This document shows, piece by piece, positions 8,567 to 16,699 of a DNA stretch of 64,000 bases. The notes beneath the pieces were generated by a model, which was not told the DNA's origin, did not search any database, and worked only from the letters and a program-made list of their open reading frames with translations. The first letter of the stretch is position 1. Every line of letters starts with the position of its first letter. The position numbers and the translations under genes were made by a program. The stretch comes from Sebaldella termitidis ATCC 33386 (lineage in GTDB: Bacteria; Fusobacteriota; Fusobacteriia; Fusobacteriales; Leptotrichiaceae), in assembly GCF_000024405.1 (NCBI RefSeq), contig NC_013517.1, positions 1,178,001 through 1,242,000 on the forward strand, written 5' to 3'.

Positions 8567-9340
8567 TTATAAAATTTTAAAATGTTCAAGAGCTTTTACC
8601 AGACCGTTGTCATCAATGTGAGAAGTAACATAATCAGCAGATCCTTTTACAAAATCGCTTGCATTTCCCATAGCAACTCCTGTTTTCACGTGCTTAAGCA
8701 TTGTTACGTCATTTTCCCCGTCACCGAATGCCATAGTTTCTTCAAGAGGAATATTATAATATTTTAGTATAGCTTCTATTCCTACACTTTTACTTCCTCC
8801 TTTGGGAGTGACATCTATAAATTTATCATGCCATCTTGTAGCATCTATATGATTAGTACTGTTTAGCAGCATATCCTCCTGTTTCTTGTCGACGAAAGCA
8901 GTGAGCTGATAAATGTCATTTTTCGCAGTTTCCACAGCCGGATTACAAACTTCGGGTATTTTTGTATTAAGTTCACTTGCGAACCATTTTACCTGATCAT
9001 TTACCATATTAGTGAAAACTTCATTTTCTTTGATAAAGTAACATGCATATAGATTTTTGCTCGTCTGCTCAGCTATTATTTCAATATCTTCTTTTTTTAT
9101 AGACTGCTTATAGATAATTTCTTTGTTATTATAGCAATATTGACCGTTTAAAGTAACATAGCCGTCGAATTGAAAGACATTATCAAGTGTAATCATAGAA
9201 TGATGACGTCCTGTCGCTATAAACAGCTTAATATCTTTTTTTCTCAGCTCGTGTAATGCGTGAATTGTTTCCTTTGGTATCTGATGTGTTTTGAAACTGA
9301 CAAGTGTTCCGTCAATATCAAAAAAAATTGCTTTAGTCAT
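8567..9340 (-). CDS. Cof-type HAD-IIB hydrolase
   Basis: 257 residues with the complete HAD signature: FFDIDGTLV (nucleophile and acid Asp, about residues 8-10), IATGRH motif II, a Lys in KGGSKSVGIEAIL (motif III), and FGDGENDVTML (motif IV). The cap between motifs II and III is the C2B type of the Cof/YbiV group. These enzymes dephosphorylate sugar phosphates or related metabolites; the substrate cannot be told. It starts at an ATG behind AAGGAAC and is transcribed alone, convergent with the autotransporter gene. Confidence 0.85.
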   Translation of the reverse strand: MTKAIFFDIDGTLVSFKTHQIPKETIHALHELRKKDIKLFIATGRHHSMITLDNVFQFDGYVTLNGQYCYNNKEIIYKQSIKKEDIEIIAEQTSKNLYACYFIKENEVFTNMVNDQVKWFASELNTKIPEVCNPAVETAKNDIYQLTAFVDKKQEDMLLNSTNHIDATRWHDKFIDVTPKGGSKSVGIEAILKYYNIPLEETMAFGDGENDVTMLKHVKTGVAMGNASDFVKGSADYVTSHIDDNGLVKALEHFKIL

Positions 9341-9503
9341 TTTGTTCCTTCTTTCTTTTATATCATAAAATTCTTACTTTTAAATTATGTAAGTATATGT
9401 TATCTGTAACTACAAGTTTATCACTTTTTTACAGAAATGTAAATATCATACATAAAAATCTTAAAGAGCGGTAACTATAAAAAATATAATCGAGTATAAG
9501 AAA

Positions 9504-9548
9504 ATAAAAAAACTGTCTCTGAATAATAGGGTTCATTCAGGGACAGTT
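9504..9548 (-). terminator. Rho-independent terminator of the Gly/His-rich protein gene
   Basis: A 14-bp stem (one G-U) between 9511-9524 and 9535-9548 is followed on the minus strand by a T run. Confidence 0.8.
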
Positions 9549-9562
9549 CTTGTATAAATATA

Positions 9563-9925
9563 TTAACGAGTATTTGGATAAGTAAAGTTTGGATTTTCTC
9601 TCATGTATTTTTCCATGGCTGTTCTCATTTTTGCCTGTTCAGTGGCAATATCAGTATTTAATTTTTCTATTTTTTTCCAGTCAGGAGAAGTCTTAATCAT
9701 TTCTTTTTTTACATCAAGTCTTTTTTCTTCAATAGTTATCCAAGATTTTTGTATGTCAGGATTATTAGCCATCATCTGATAATGATGCCCGCCGCCATAT
9801 CCCATTCCGCCGCAGCCACCGTGGCCACCGCCGTAACCCATTCCGCCTCCGTAGCCCATGCCTCTTGCTGCTGCAAAGCCTCCGATTGACAATACTAAAG
9901 CTCCTATTGTTAAAACTTTTTTCAT
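9563..9925 (-). CDS. Secreted Gly/His-rich ZraP/Spy-like small protein
   Basis: 120 residues. A signal peptide (about 1-20, cleavage near GFAAA) is followed by Met/Gly/Tyr repeats of the GMGYGGG type. These contain one Cys and several His (HGGCGGM, GGHHYQMM) and look able to bind metal. The C-terminal half is a single amphipathic helix-turn-helix, EEKRLDVKKEMIKTSPDWKKIEKL followed by EQAKMRTAMEKYM. The 'SPDW-KKI-L' turn matches the pattern of periplasmic ZraP/Spy/CpxP proteins as I recall it; homology should be tested. It lies 133 bases downstream of the His-rich peptide gene, in the same direction as the kinase/regulator pair, and ends at a strong terminator. Confidence 0.65.
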   Translation of the reverse strand: MKKVLTIGALVLSIGGFAAARGMGYGGGMGYGGGHGGCGGMGYGGGHHYQMMANNPDIQKSWITIEEKRLDVKKEMIKTSPDWKKIEKLNTDIATEQAKMRTAMEKYMRENPNFTYPNTR

Positions 9926-10058
9926 AAAAATTCACATCCTATCATTTTTTAGTAAATATAATTTTTTGCATTTGGACAAAGATGAAATAAATATAATGAT
10001 TTCACCCAGTCTGAATAATTGTGTTATAGCTTAATTATAAAATTTTATAAATAAGAAT

Positions 10059-10181
10059 CTAGTAACGCCATGTGTGTCCGCAGCTGTCGCTGTGTCTGTG
10101 AGTTCCACCATGATGACTTCCAGCGAAAGCACCGGCAGAAATTACTAACATTAATAAAGCTGCTGTTACTAATTTTTTCAT
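10059..10181 (-). CDS. 40-residue secreted His-rich peptide with potential Cu/Ni-binding N-terminus
   Basis: A short gene with a good ribosome site (GGGGTGA, 5 nt from the ATG at 10181) and a TAG at 10059. Residues 1-20 are a textbook signal peptide ending AFA. Cleavage there leaves a 20-residue peptide beginning Gly-Ser-His-His, with five histidines, one cysteine (SDSCGH) and an aromatic C-terminus (WRY). A free N-terminal X-X-His is the ATCUN motif, which binds Cu(II) or Ni(II). A promoter with a direct repeat like that of the adjacent regulator gene lies directly upstream. No family is recognised. Function is inferred from composition and context only. Confidence 0.6.
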   Translation of the reverse strand: MKKLVTAALLMLVISAGAFAGSHHGGTHRHSDSCGHTWRY

Positions 10182-10219
10182 AAATATCACCCCATTCTTT
10201 AAAATCATTTTCTATAATT

Positions 10220-10252
10220 ATGATACCATTCTAATGTGTCAGAATTATGTCA
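10220..10252 (-). promoter_or_regulatory. Putative response-regulator box and promoter for the His-rich peptide gene
   Basis: Read on the minus strand: TGACAT, 5 nt, TGACAC, 10 nt, TATCAT. The two half-sites are 11 bp apart and end one helical turn before the -10, as in PhoB-type promoters. The same layout precedes the regulator gene at 12342-12374. The box overlaps the stop codon of the kinase gene. Confidence 0.6.
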
Positions 10253-11665
10253 AAAAACTTTTTTTATGATAAATATAAATTTATTATTTTTTATTTCAAT
10301 TTCCGGAATTAAACCATTTAATTTTAATATCATTTTTACTATGGATAAACCAAGACCATTACCGTCAATACTCTTGTCTGTGGCATTTTCACCTCTGGAA
10401 AAAGGCTCCCACAAAAGTTCTTTATCTTTAGTAAGTGCACAGTCCATAGTGTTTTCTATTTTTAATTTATTTTTATCAGAGGATATATATATTATACCAT
10501 CTTCTTTTGAATATTTTAAGGCATTTTGTATAATATTATCAAAAGCTGTTTTTAACAATTTTTCTTCACCTAAAATAATAAAATCGTCTTCGGGAAAAAC
10601 CCAGTTAATATCTTTTTCCAGTTCAAGAGTTTCATATTTCTCTATACTTCTTTTTATGAGATTTAATGAACTGACTTCAGTCTGATTAAGCTTTATACCT
10701 GGCGATGATAGTTTTGAAATAGTCAGAAGATTAGTAACAAGATCATTCATTTCTATACTTTCTTTTAAGATATTTCTGTAATACTTCGGCAGGCTGTCGC
10801 CTTTTATGATTCCGGATACCAGCGCCTGAGCATGGGAATTAATAACAGTAATAGGTGTTTTCAGCTCATGTGAGGCATTGGAAGCAAAAGACTTCAGGTT
10901 TTCGATAGATGATTCCAGATTTCCTGACATAGTATTTATGCTGTCGCTTAATTCACCTATTTCATCATTTCTGCTTATAGATATTTTTTCCGAAAAATCC
11001 AGAATAGAGATTTTTTTAGCTGCAAGATTCAGTTTTTCGAGATCCTTTGTTATTTTCTTTGAAAAAATACTGCCGATAACAGCGCTTATTAACAGAGCAG
11101 CAATTGTAGTGAGGATATTAAATAAAGAAATTTCACGTTTATAGTTTTTCATTGCAGTAAGTGAGCTAGATATAAGCAGTGTACTTTGGTCGGAAAGCTG
11201 TTCTTCGTAAAAAAGCAGCCTTAGTCCTGTTCTTTTCATTTCTATAATGGAGATATTGTCATAGAAAGTCTTTATTTTTCTTGAATCCTCCTTATGCATT
11301 CTTTCCATATCCTTATTCTGCATCATTCCTTTTAAAAACCGCGGAGGCTCGCTGTTATTATTCCGCATTCCGCCCCTCATTGCAGTATTTCCGCCATGTG
11401 TGTTATGAGACGGCGGTTTCATTATATCAATGTTAATTCCTTCTTTATCCTTTATATTTTCAAAAAAATCAGCAAGGTCAGTGTCATTGGCAGCTACTTT
11501 TCTTTTTACTTCACTGCTTATCTTTAATATCTGTTTTGACCTTCTGTGGATATAGAAGTTGTCCAGAAAAAAAATATTGAAAATATAATTCAGAAATACG
11601 GTAGTCAGGATAATAAAGATAGAAAAAATAAATATTTTCTGGAAAAAACTAATTTTTACTTTCAT
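10250..11665 (-). CDS. Sensor histidine kinase with Met/His-rich extracytoplasmic loop
   Basis: 471 residues. Two membrane helices (about residues 8-30 and 155-178) flank a periplasmic domain with an unusual segment rich in Met, His, Gly and Asn (SHNTHGGNTAMRGGMRNN, then GMMQNKDMERMHK). HAMP, then HisKA with the H box SHELKTPITVIN, then an ATPase domain with N box IIQNALKYS and G box GNGLGLSIVKMI follow. It is a complete kinase. The start is the ATG at 11665, overlapping the regulator gene by 17 bases. The Met/His-rich loop suggests copper, silver or another soft metal as signal, supported only by composition and by the His-rich neighbours. Confidence 0.85.
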   Translation of the reverse strand: MKVKISFFQKIFIFSIFIILTTVFLNYIFNIFFLDNFYIHRRSKQILKISSEVKRKVAANDTDLADFFENIKDKEGINIDIMKPPSHNTHGGNTAMRGGMRNNNSEPPRFLKGMMQNKDMERMHKEDSRKIKTFYDNISIIEMKRTGLRLLFYEEQLSDQSTLLISSSLTAMKNYKREISLFNILTTIAALLISAVIGSIFSKKITKDLEKLNLAAKKISILDFSEKISISRNDEIGELSDSINTMSGNLESSIENLKSFASNASHELKTPITVINSHAQALVSGIIKGDSLPKYYRNILKESIEMNDLVTNLLTISKLSSPGIKLNQTEVSSLNLIKRSIEKYETLELEKDINWVFPEDDFIILGEEKLLKTAFDNIIQNALKYSKEDGIIYISSDKNKLKIENTMDCALTKDKELLWEPFSRGENATDKSIDGNGLGLSIVKMILKLNGLIPEIEIKNNKFIFIIKKVF

Positions 11666-12314
11666 CAAACATATACCCCATTCCACGCACTGTTTTTATA
11701 AGATCTCCATAAGGAGAAAGCTTCTTTCTTGTTCTTTTTATAAGTGTGTCTACAACACGGTTATCCCCGTCAAAATCATAACCCCACACTTCATTGAGGA
11801 GCATATCTCTTGTCAGAAGTTTTCCTTTATTTTTTATTATATAATCCAGAAATAAACTTTCTTTTTTCGTAATTTCTATATTTTGTGAATCAATTATAAG
11901 TTCATAAGTCCCAAAATTAAATCTTAATGTTTCATACAGATAATAATCCTCATTTTCTATTTTAAGAAGCTTTTTTATTCTGAGGGTAAGGATTTTCAGA
12001 CTGAAAGGTTTGGTAATATAATCATCAGCTCCTATGCTGAGACCTTTTAGCTCATCCAGTTCCGTGTCCCTTGCAGTCATTATTATAATAGGCTTATTGG
12101 AATCATTTCTTATTTCTTTGCATATGGTCCAGCCGTCTTTTTTCGGAAGATTTATATCCAGAAGTACCAGATCCGGATTCACTTCATAGAACATATCTAT
12201 AGCGGCAGAGCCTTCGTATGCTTTGAAAATTTCAAAGTTTTCCTCAAGAAGGGTATCTTCCAGAACCTCCATAAGATTCACTTCATCTTCTACTATTAAA
12301 ATCTTTTTTTTCAT
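11649..12314 (-). CDS. OmpR-family response regulator
   Basis: 221 residues. The receiver domain has the acidic pair (VEDE), the phospho-acceptor Asp in DLVLLDINLPKKDGW, Thr in MTARDT and Lys in YITKPFS. The C-terminal winged helix has the OmpR/PhoB pattern (LLTRDMLLNEVWG, then RVVDTLIKRTRKKL and TVRGMGYMF). It is first in the pair and overlaps the kinase start by 17 bases. A direct repeat ahead of its -10 suggests autoregulation. The same repeat controls the small peptide gene beyond the kinase. Confidence 0.9.
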   Translation of the reverse strand: MKKKILIVEDEVNLMEVLEDTLLEENFEIFKAYEGSAAIDMFYEVNPDLVLLDINLPKKDGWTICKEIRNDSNKPIIIMTARDTELDELKGLSIGADDYITKPFSLKILTLRIKKLLKIENEDYYLYETLRFNFGTYELIIDSQNIEITKKESLFLDYIIKNKGKLLTRDMLLNEVWGYDFDGDNRVVDTLIKRTRKKLSPYGDLIKTVRGMGYMFDESKN

Positions 12315-12341
12315 ATAAGTACCCCTTTCTGAGATATTTAC

Positions 12342-12374
12342 ATTATATAATAATTTGGTGTCAAAATTATGACA
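12342..12374 (-). promoter_or_regulatory. Putative autoregulatory box and promoter of the first two-component pair
   Basis: On the minus strand: TGTCAT, 5 nt (AATTT), TGACAC, 10 nt, TATAAT. Spacing is identical to the site at 10220-10252. The predicted start is about 20 bases before the regulator ATG. Confidence 0.6.
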
Positions 12375-12459
12375 AAATTTATATATATATTTTTATATTA
12401 CCATTTATTAACAGTGAAATGAATAGTTTTTTATGGTATAATATAAAAGGTGATAAATA

Positions 12460-13227
12460 ATGAAGAAGGAAAAATTTCTGGAGTTATTTCCCAAAGATGC
12501 AGTAAATGAAGCCAGAAAGCTGTATAATTATTTTGAAACAGCCGAGAAATACGAAATAAATATTTTTACTGAAGAGTTTTATACACCGAATTTCTGGAAA
12601 AGACTGGGTGTTAAAATAGGCAGTATGAATGTAAAAACATGCGGACTTACGGAAGTATCAGAGAGACGCCAGATATTATTTGAGAATTATGAAGATAAAG
12701 AAGCAGAATATCCCAATAAAATTCTGAATATAAAGAACCTTTCGAAATTTAAAAAACAGGAGCATAAGGATTATCTGGGGAGTCTTCTCGGACTGAATAT
12801 AAAACGCGAACTTCTCGGTGATATTCTTGTTTATGAAAATGGAGCCTATGTTATAGTTTCAGAGAAAATCAGCGATTTTCTTCTGAATAATCTTGTGCAG
12901 ATAGGCAGAACACCATGTGAAGTTTCTGTGACAGACGATATGAAGGAGCTGCCCGAAACTGAATTTCAGGAAATAATAATCAGAGTGAATTCAGAAAGGC
13001 TGGATTCCATAGTCTCAGAGCTTGTGAATATATCAAGAGGCAGTGCTTCCGAGGCTGTAGAATCAGGAAATATAATGCTGAACTATGTTGTGCAGAAAAG
13101 AAAAGACAAAAATGTGGATATTTCTGATATAATAACCATAAGACAGCATGGAAAGTTTATTTTTTCAAATGATTTGGGAATGACAAAAAAAGGAAAAAAG
13201 AAGCTGTTATTTAAAAAATATATTTAA
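12460..13227 (+). CDS. ylmH: YlmH-family S4-domain RNA-binding protein
   Basis: 255 residues, normal for YlmH. The N-terminal two thirds contain the family's YTPNFWKR and HKDYLGSLLGLNIKRELLGDILV segments. The C-terminus is an S4 domain (RLDSIVSELVNISRGSASEAVESGNIMLNYV, then IRQHGKFIF). YlmH binds stalled large ribosomal subunits and acts in ribosome quality control in Firmicutes; the same role is inferred here. It diverges from the two-component operon and is followed closely by an unrelated-looking gene 14 bases on. Confidence 0.85.
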   Translation: MKKEKFLELFPKDAVNEARKLYNYFETAEKYEINIFTEEFYTPNFWKRLGVKIGSMNVKTCGLTEVSERRQILFENYEDKEAEYPNKILNIKNLSKFKKQEHKDYLGSLLGLNIKRELLGDILVYENGAYVIVSEKISDFLLNNLVQIGRTPCEVSVTDDMKELPETEFQEIIIRVNSERLDSIVSELVNISRGSASEAVESGNIMLNYVVQKRKDKNVDISDIITIRQHGKFIFSNDLGMTKKGKKKLLFKKYI

Positions 13228-13241
13228 TCCGGAGAAATAAT

Positions 13242-13937
13242 ATGACAAAAGAACAATTCAAGAAATTTTGCAGTTTTAGGGATGAATTCAGGAAACAGAC
13301 AGCATTATGGAATGAAGAGTATAACAAAGTATTGAAAGAGAAAATAGAATCTCTTTCAGGATGTGAAATAACTAACTCTTTTATTTATAATGAAAAACTG
13401 GATGAGATAAATGAAAATGACAATATAAAATATATATGGATTCAAGATAATCCCGGCTATAATGAAATGCTTCAAAACAGATATGCAGTGGGTGCCAGCG
13501 GAAAAGCAGGACAGAATTTTATGAAAAATGAAGGTCTTGCAGAAGATTTTGACAGGGAAGTTATTGTTCTTAATAAATCGCCTATTCATACCAAGGTTAC
13601 TGCCGTACTGTCAAAGCTGAAAAACAGGGAAATTCAGGATGAAACGCAAAGGTATATGGCAAAAGCTATTTTTACTGTGCATAATATATTTGAATGTGAT
13701 TTATGGATTTTGGGAATTTCAAATTTGAAAGGGATATTCGGAACATTTTCAAAGGATATGGAAAAATTATACAAAAATAGTGCCCTGAATAAAAAAATGT
13801 TTTTGTATTACCATTTTTCTCAGGGACAGTTTAAAAAAGCCTATAATTTGGAAGCAAATACTCTGGGGACGGATGATCCGGATAAAATTCTGGAAAGTAT
13901 AGGAATTAAGAACAGAAAAAAGTATTTTGATTTTTAG
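13242..13937 (+). CDS. Uncharacterised protein, possibly uracil-DNA-glycosylase-like fold
   Basis: 231 residues, cytoplasmic, with a good GGAGA site. I do not recognise it firmly. Two segments recall the uracil-DNA glycosylase superfamily: DNPGYNEMLQNRYAVGASGKAGQNF, where the first part resembles the 'GEnPG' water-activating loop, and LNKSPIHT in the middle of the protein. A late HFSQGQFKKAY could correspond to the DNA-intercalating 'HPS' region. The order and spacing fit, but identity is low. It starts 14 bases after ylmH and is followed 10 bases later by a small membrane-protein gene, so the three are probably co-transcribed. Confidence 0.45.
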   Translation: MTKEQFKKFCSFRDEFRKQTALWNEEYNKVLKEKIESLSGCEITNSFIYNEKLDEINENDNIKYIWIQDNPGYNEMLQNRYAVGASGKAGQNFMKNEGLAEDFDREVIVLNKSPIHTKVTAVLSKLKNREIQDETQRYMAKAIFTVHNIFECDLWILGISNLKGIFGTFSKDMEKLYKNSALNKKMFLYYHFSQGQFKKAYNLEANTLGTDDPDKILESIGIKNRKKYFDF

Positions 13938-13947
13938 GAGGAATTGT

Positions 13948-14139
13948 ATGAGAGAAGTAAACCCAAGAAAAAATAATAGTAAAATGCTTCTTGCGAGTTT
14001 TTTATTATCGTTATTTCTGGTATTGGTTATAGCAATGATAAAAATAGCCCTGCAGGCTTTTTTGTCAGTGATATGGCTCATAATACCGTTTACTATAATT
14101 ATATTCGTAATACTAAAGTCGAGAGACGAATTTTTATAG
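13948..14139 (+). CDS. Small two-helix membrane protein
   Basis: 63 residues. A basic N-terminus (REVNPRKNNSK) is followed by two hydrophobic helices (about 13-35 and 38-57) and a charged tail (KSRDEFL). It has a strong AGGAGG site. No family is recognised. It sits between the UDG-like gene and pepF, 14 bases before pepF, within one apparent operon. Confidence 0.6.
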   Translation: MREVNPRKNNSKMLLASFLLSLFLVLVIAMIKIALQAFLSVIWLIIPFTIIIFVILKSRDEFL

Positions 14140-14153
14140 AAAAGGGAGGTATA

Positions 14154-16049
14154 ATGAACAAGAGGCATTACAGCGTACTAATTTTACTTGTATTTTTAAT
14201 ATTTGGAGAGGAGATATCAATGGCAAAAGCATACGAGTCAAGAGATGAAATAGCACAGGAATATAAATGGAACCTGTCAGATATCTATAAAAACTGGGGT
14301 TTATGGAAAGAAGACTACACAAAGGCAGAGAGCATGCTGAAGGAACTCACAGAATATAAAGGAAAGCTTGAGGATAAGGATAAATTTCTGGAATTCCTTA
14401 CAAAACAGGAAGAACTGGATAAATTATCATATAAACTGTACAGATATCCGCAGTTATTGAGAGATGTCAATGCATATGACAAAGATGCCACGGAAAATCT
14501 TCAGAAGGTTCAGTTTCTGTTTTCAAAGGTAACCACTGATCTGTCGTGGGTTAATTCAGAAACTATTTCAATAGGGGAAGAAAAAGTATTGGGCTGGACA
14601 AAAGAGGAAGCATTCTCAGATTACAAATTTGGTCTGGAAAATTTATTCAGACTTGAAAAGCATATACTTCCTGAGAATGAAAACAGACTTTTATCATATT
14701 ATTCACAGTTTATGTCAGCTCCAAGAACTATTTACAGTGAACTGTCAGTATCAGATGTAAAATGGCCTGTGGTGGAATTATCTACAGGGGAAAAAGTGGA
14801 AGCAACATACGGGAACTACAGCAAGGTATTAAGTCAGAACAAAAATCAGGAAGACAGAAAAAAGATATTTGACGCTCATTACGGTACATTTAAGGAGAAG
14901 GAAAATACATACGCAGCAATTTATAATTCAATACTTCAGAAAGATATAGCAAGAAAAAATGCATATAATTATGATTCTTTTCTGGACAGCTTTCTTGAAG
15001 GAGACAATATACCAAAAGAGGTTTATCTTAACCTTATAAAAACAGCTAAAGAAGAATCGGCCCCTCTTAAAAGATACTCAAAATTAAGAAAAAAACTGCT
15101 GAATCTGAAAGAATATCATACTTATGACGGAAGTGTCAACTTAATAGATTTTAATAAGGAATATGACTATAAAACAGCAAAAGATCTTGTGATAAAATCG
15201 GTAGCTCCGCTGGGAGACGTATACCAGAGTAAATTAGAGGAGGCAGTAGGTCACGGCTGGCTTGATGTTTTTGAAACAAAAGGAAAAAGATCAGGAGCTT
15301 ATTCGGCAGGTGTATACGGTGTTCATCCTTATATGCTTCTGAATTATAATGAAACACTCGACAGTGTATTTACACTGGGTCATGAGCTTGGGCATACGCT
15401 TCATACGCTTTATTCAAGTGAAAACCAGCCTTTTGCGACACATGATTATACGATTTTCGTAGCAGAAGTAGCATCTACATTTAATGAACGTCTTCTTCTG
15501 GATTCAATGCTGAAAGATACAAAGGATCCTAAAGAAAGAATAGCTCTTCTGGAACAGGCAATAAAAAATATAACAGGAACTTTTTATTTCCAGGCTTTAC
15601 TGGCTGATTATGAATATCAGGCTCATAAGCTGGTAGATGAAGGGAAACCTGTAACACCGGAAGTATTAAACGGAATTATGAAACAGCTGTTCAAAGATTA
15701 TTATGGAAATGAAATGGCAGAAGACGAGCTTTTATATTCAGTATGGGCAAGAATACCCCATTTTTATAATTCGCCGTTTTATGTATATCAATATGCTACA
15801 TGCTTTGCATCTTCGGCAATTCTCTATGATAAGGTGATAAATGAAAAGAATCCTGAGAAAAGAGAAGAAGCCAGACAAAAATATATGGAGCTCCTGAGTT
15901 CGGGCGGAAATGACTTCCCGATGGAGCAGCTGAAAAAAGCAGGAGTGGATCTTGAAAAGAAAGAAACAATAAAGGCGGTAAGCAAACAGCTTAATGTTCT
16001 GCTGGATAAACTAGAAATAGAGATAAAAAACCTTGAAAAGTCTAATTGA
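14154..16049 (+). CDS. pepF: Oligoendopeptidase F, M3 family
   Basis: 631 residues from this start. The zinc site is HELGHTLH (about residue 410), with the third ligand Glu in the VAEVASTFNERL helix; the C-terminus has the conserved HFYNSPFYVYQYATCFASS segment of PepF substrate binding. It degrades peptides of roughly 7-17 residues. The first ATG (AAAGGGAGG site) adds a hydrophobic stretch LILLVFLIF that could act as a signal. A second in-frame ATG at 14220 has its own strong site (GGAGAGGAG at 14204-14212) and gives 609 residues, the usual cytoplasmic PepF length. Either start, or both, may be used. Confidence 0.88.
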   Translation: MNKRHYSVLILLVFLIFGEEISMAKAYESRDEIAQEYKWNLSDIYKNWGLWKEDYTKAESMLKELTEYKGKLEDKDKFLEFLTKQEELDKLSYKLYRYPQLLRDVNAYDKDATENLQKVQFLFSKVTTDLSWVNSETISIGEEKVLGWTKEEAFSDYKFGLENLFRLEKHILPENENRLLSYYSQFMSAPRTIYSELSVSDVKWPVVELSTGEKVEATYGNYSKVLSQNKNQEDRKKIFDAHYGTFKEKENTYAAIYNSILQKDIARKNAYNYDSFLDSFLEGDNIPKEVYLNLIKTAKEESAPLKRYSKLRKKLLNLKEYHTYDGSVNLIDFNKEYDYKTAKDLVIKSVAPLGDVYQSKLEEAVGHGWLDVFETKGKRSGAYSAGVYGVHPYMLLNYNETLDSVFTLGHELGHTLHTLYSSENQPFATHDYTIFVAEVASTFNERLLLDSMLKDTKDPKERIALLEQAIKNITGTFYFQALLADYEYQAHKLVDEGKPVTPEVLNGIMKQLFKDYYGNEMAEDELLYSVWARIPHFYNSPFYVYQYATCFASSAILYDKVINEKNPEKREEARQKYMELLSSGGNDFPMEQLKKAGVDLEKKETIKAVSKQLNVLLDKLEIEIKNLEKSN

Positions 16050-16074
16050 CTATTGTAAGCACTTATGATATGCT
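16046..16074 (+). promoter_or_regulatory. Promoter of crr
   Basis: TTGACT, 17 nt, TATGCT. It overlaps the pepF stop codon and sits 40 bases before the EIIA gene. Confidence 0.5.
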
Positions 16075-16113
16075 AGTAATGAAATTTAGATATAATTTTA
16101 GGAAGGTGGTAAA

Positions 16114-16620
16114 ATGGGATTATTTAATCTGTTCAAAGGAAAAGATGATAAAAAAGATTTTGATGGTAAGATATTTGCACCATTAAACGGGAAAATAGTA
16201 CCTGTGGAGGAAGTACCCGATGCAGTTTTTGCTGAAAAAATGGTTGGAGACGGGATAGCAATTGAACCAAGCGGCGGAGACCTTATTTTAGCCCCTATAG
16301 ATGGTAAAGTGGAAAAAATATTTGATACTAACCATGCTTTTAGTATTGTAACAGATTCAGGAATAGAATTATTTGTTCACTTTGGGATTGACACAGTTCA
16401 GCTTGAAGGAAAAGGATTCGAAAGACTGGTAGAAGAAGGAAAAACTGTAAAAAGAGGAACACCTATTATTAAATATGATTATGAATTTTTGAAAGCAAAT
16501 GCAAAAACAGTAATTACACCTGTGATAATTTCAAATATAGATGAATTCGCAGGACTTGAGAAATCATCAGGAGATGCTGTTGCAGGAGAAACAAAAGTAC
16601 TAGAAGTAAAATTTAAATAA
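16114..16620 (+). CDS. crr: PTS glucose-type EIIA (Crr)
   Basis: 168 residues, the length of EIIA-Glc. The phosphorylated histidine lies in LFVHFGIDTVQLEGKGF (about residue 90) and the second active-site His in DTNHAFSIVT (about residue 75). It takes phosphate from HPr and passes it to a sugar-specific EIIB. As a stand-alone EIIA it probably serves several EIIBC permeases. It has its own promoter and a strong terminator. Confidence 0.92.
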   Translation: MGLFNLFKGKDDKKDFDGKIFAPLNGKIVPVEEVPDAVFAEKMVGDGIAIEPSGGDLILAPIDGKVEKIFDTNHAFSIVTDSGIELFVHFGIDTVQLEGKGFERLVEEGKTVKRGTPIIKYDYEFLKANAKTVITPVIISNIDEFAGLEKSSGDAVAGETKVLEVKFK

Positions 16621-16638
16621 TAATCTATAAGTAAATAT

Positions 16639-16679
16639 ACTCCGTTAATTAGTTAGAATAATTAAACGGAGTTTTTTTT
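16639..16679 (+). terminator. Rho-independent terminator of crr
   Basis: The stem ACTCCGTTAATT/AATTAAACGGAGT is followed by a T run. Confidence 0.8.
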
Positions 16680-16699
16680 ATACAAGAAAAATTGTATTC

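Noticed and set aside
9925-10058. A regulator box directly before the Gly/His-rich gene
   Set aside because: No TGACA or TTCACA repeat is present in the correct orientation; the gene is more likely read from the peptide promoter.
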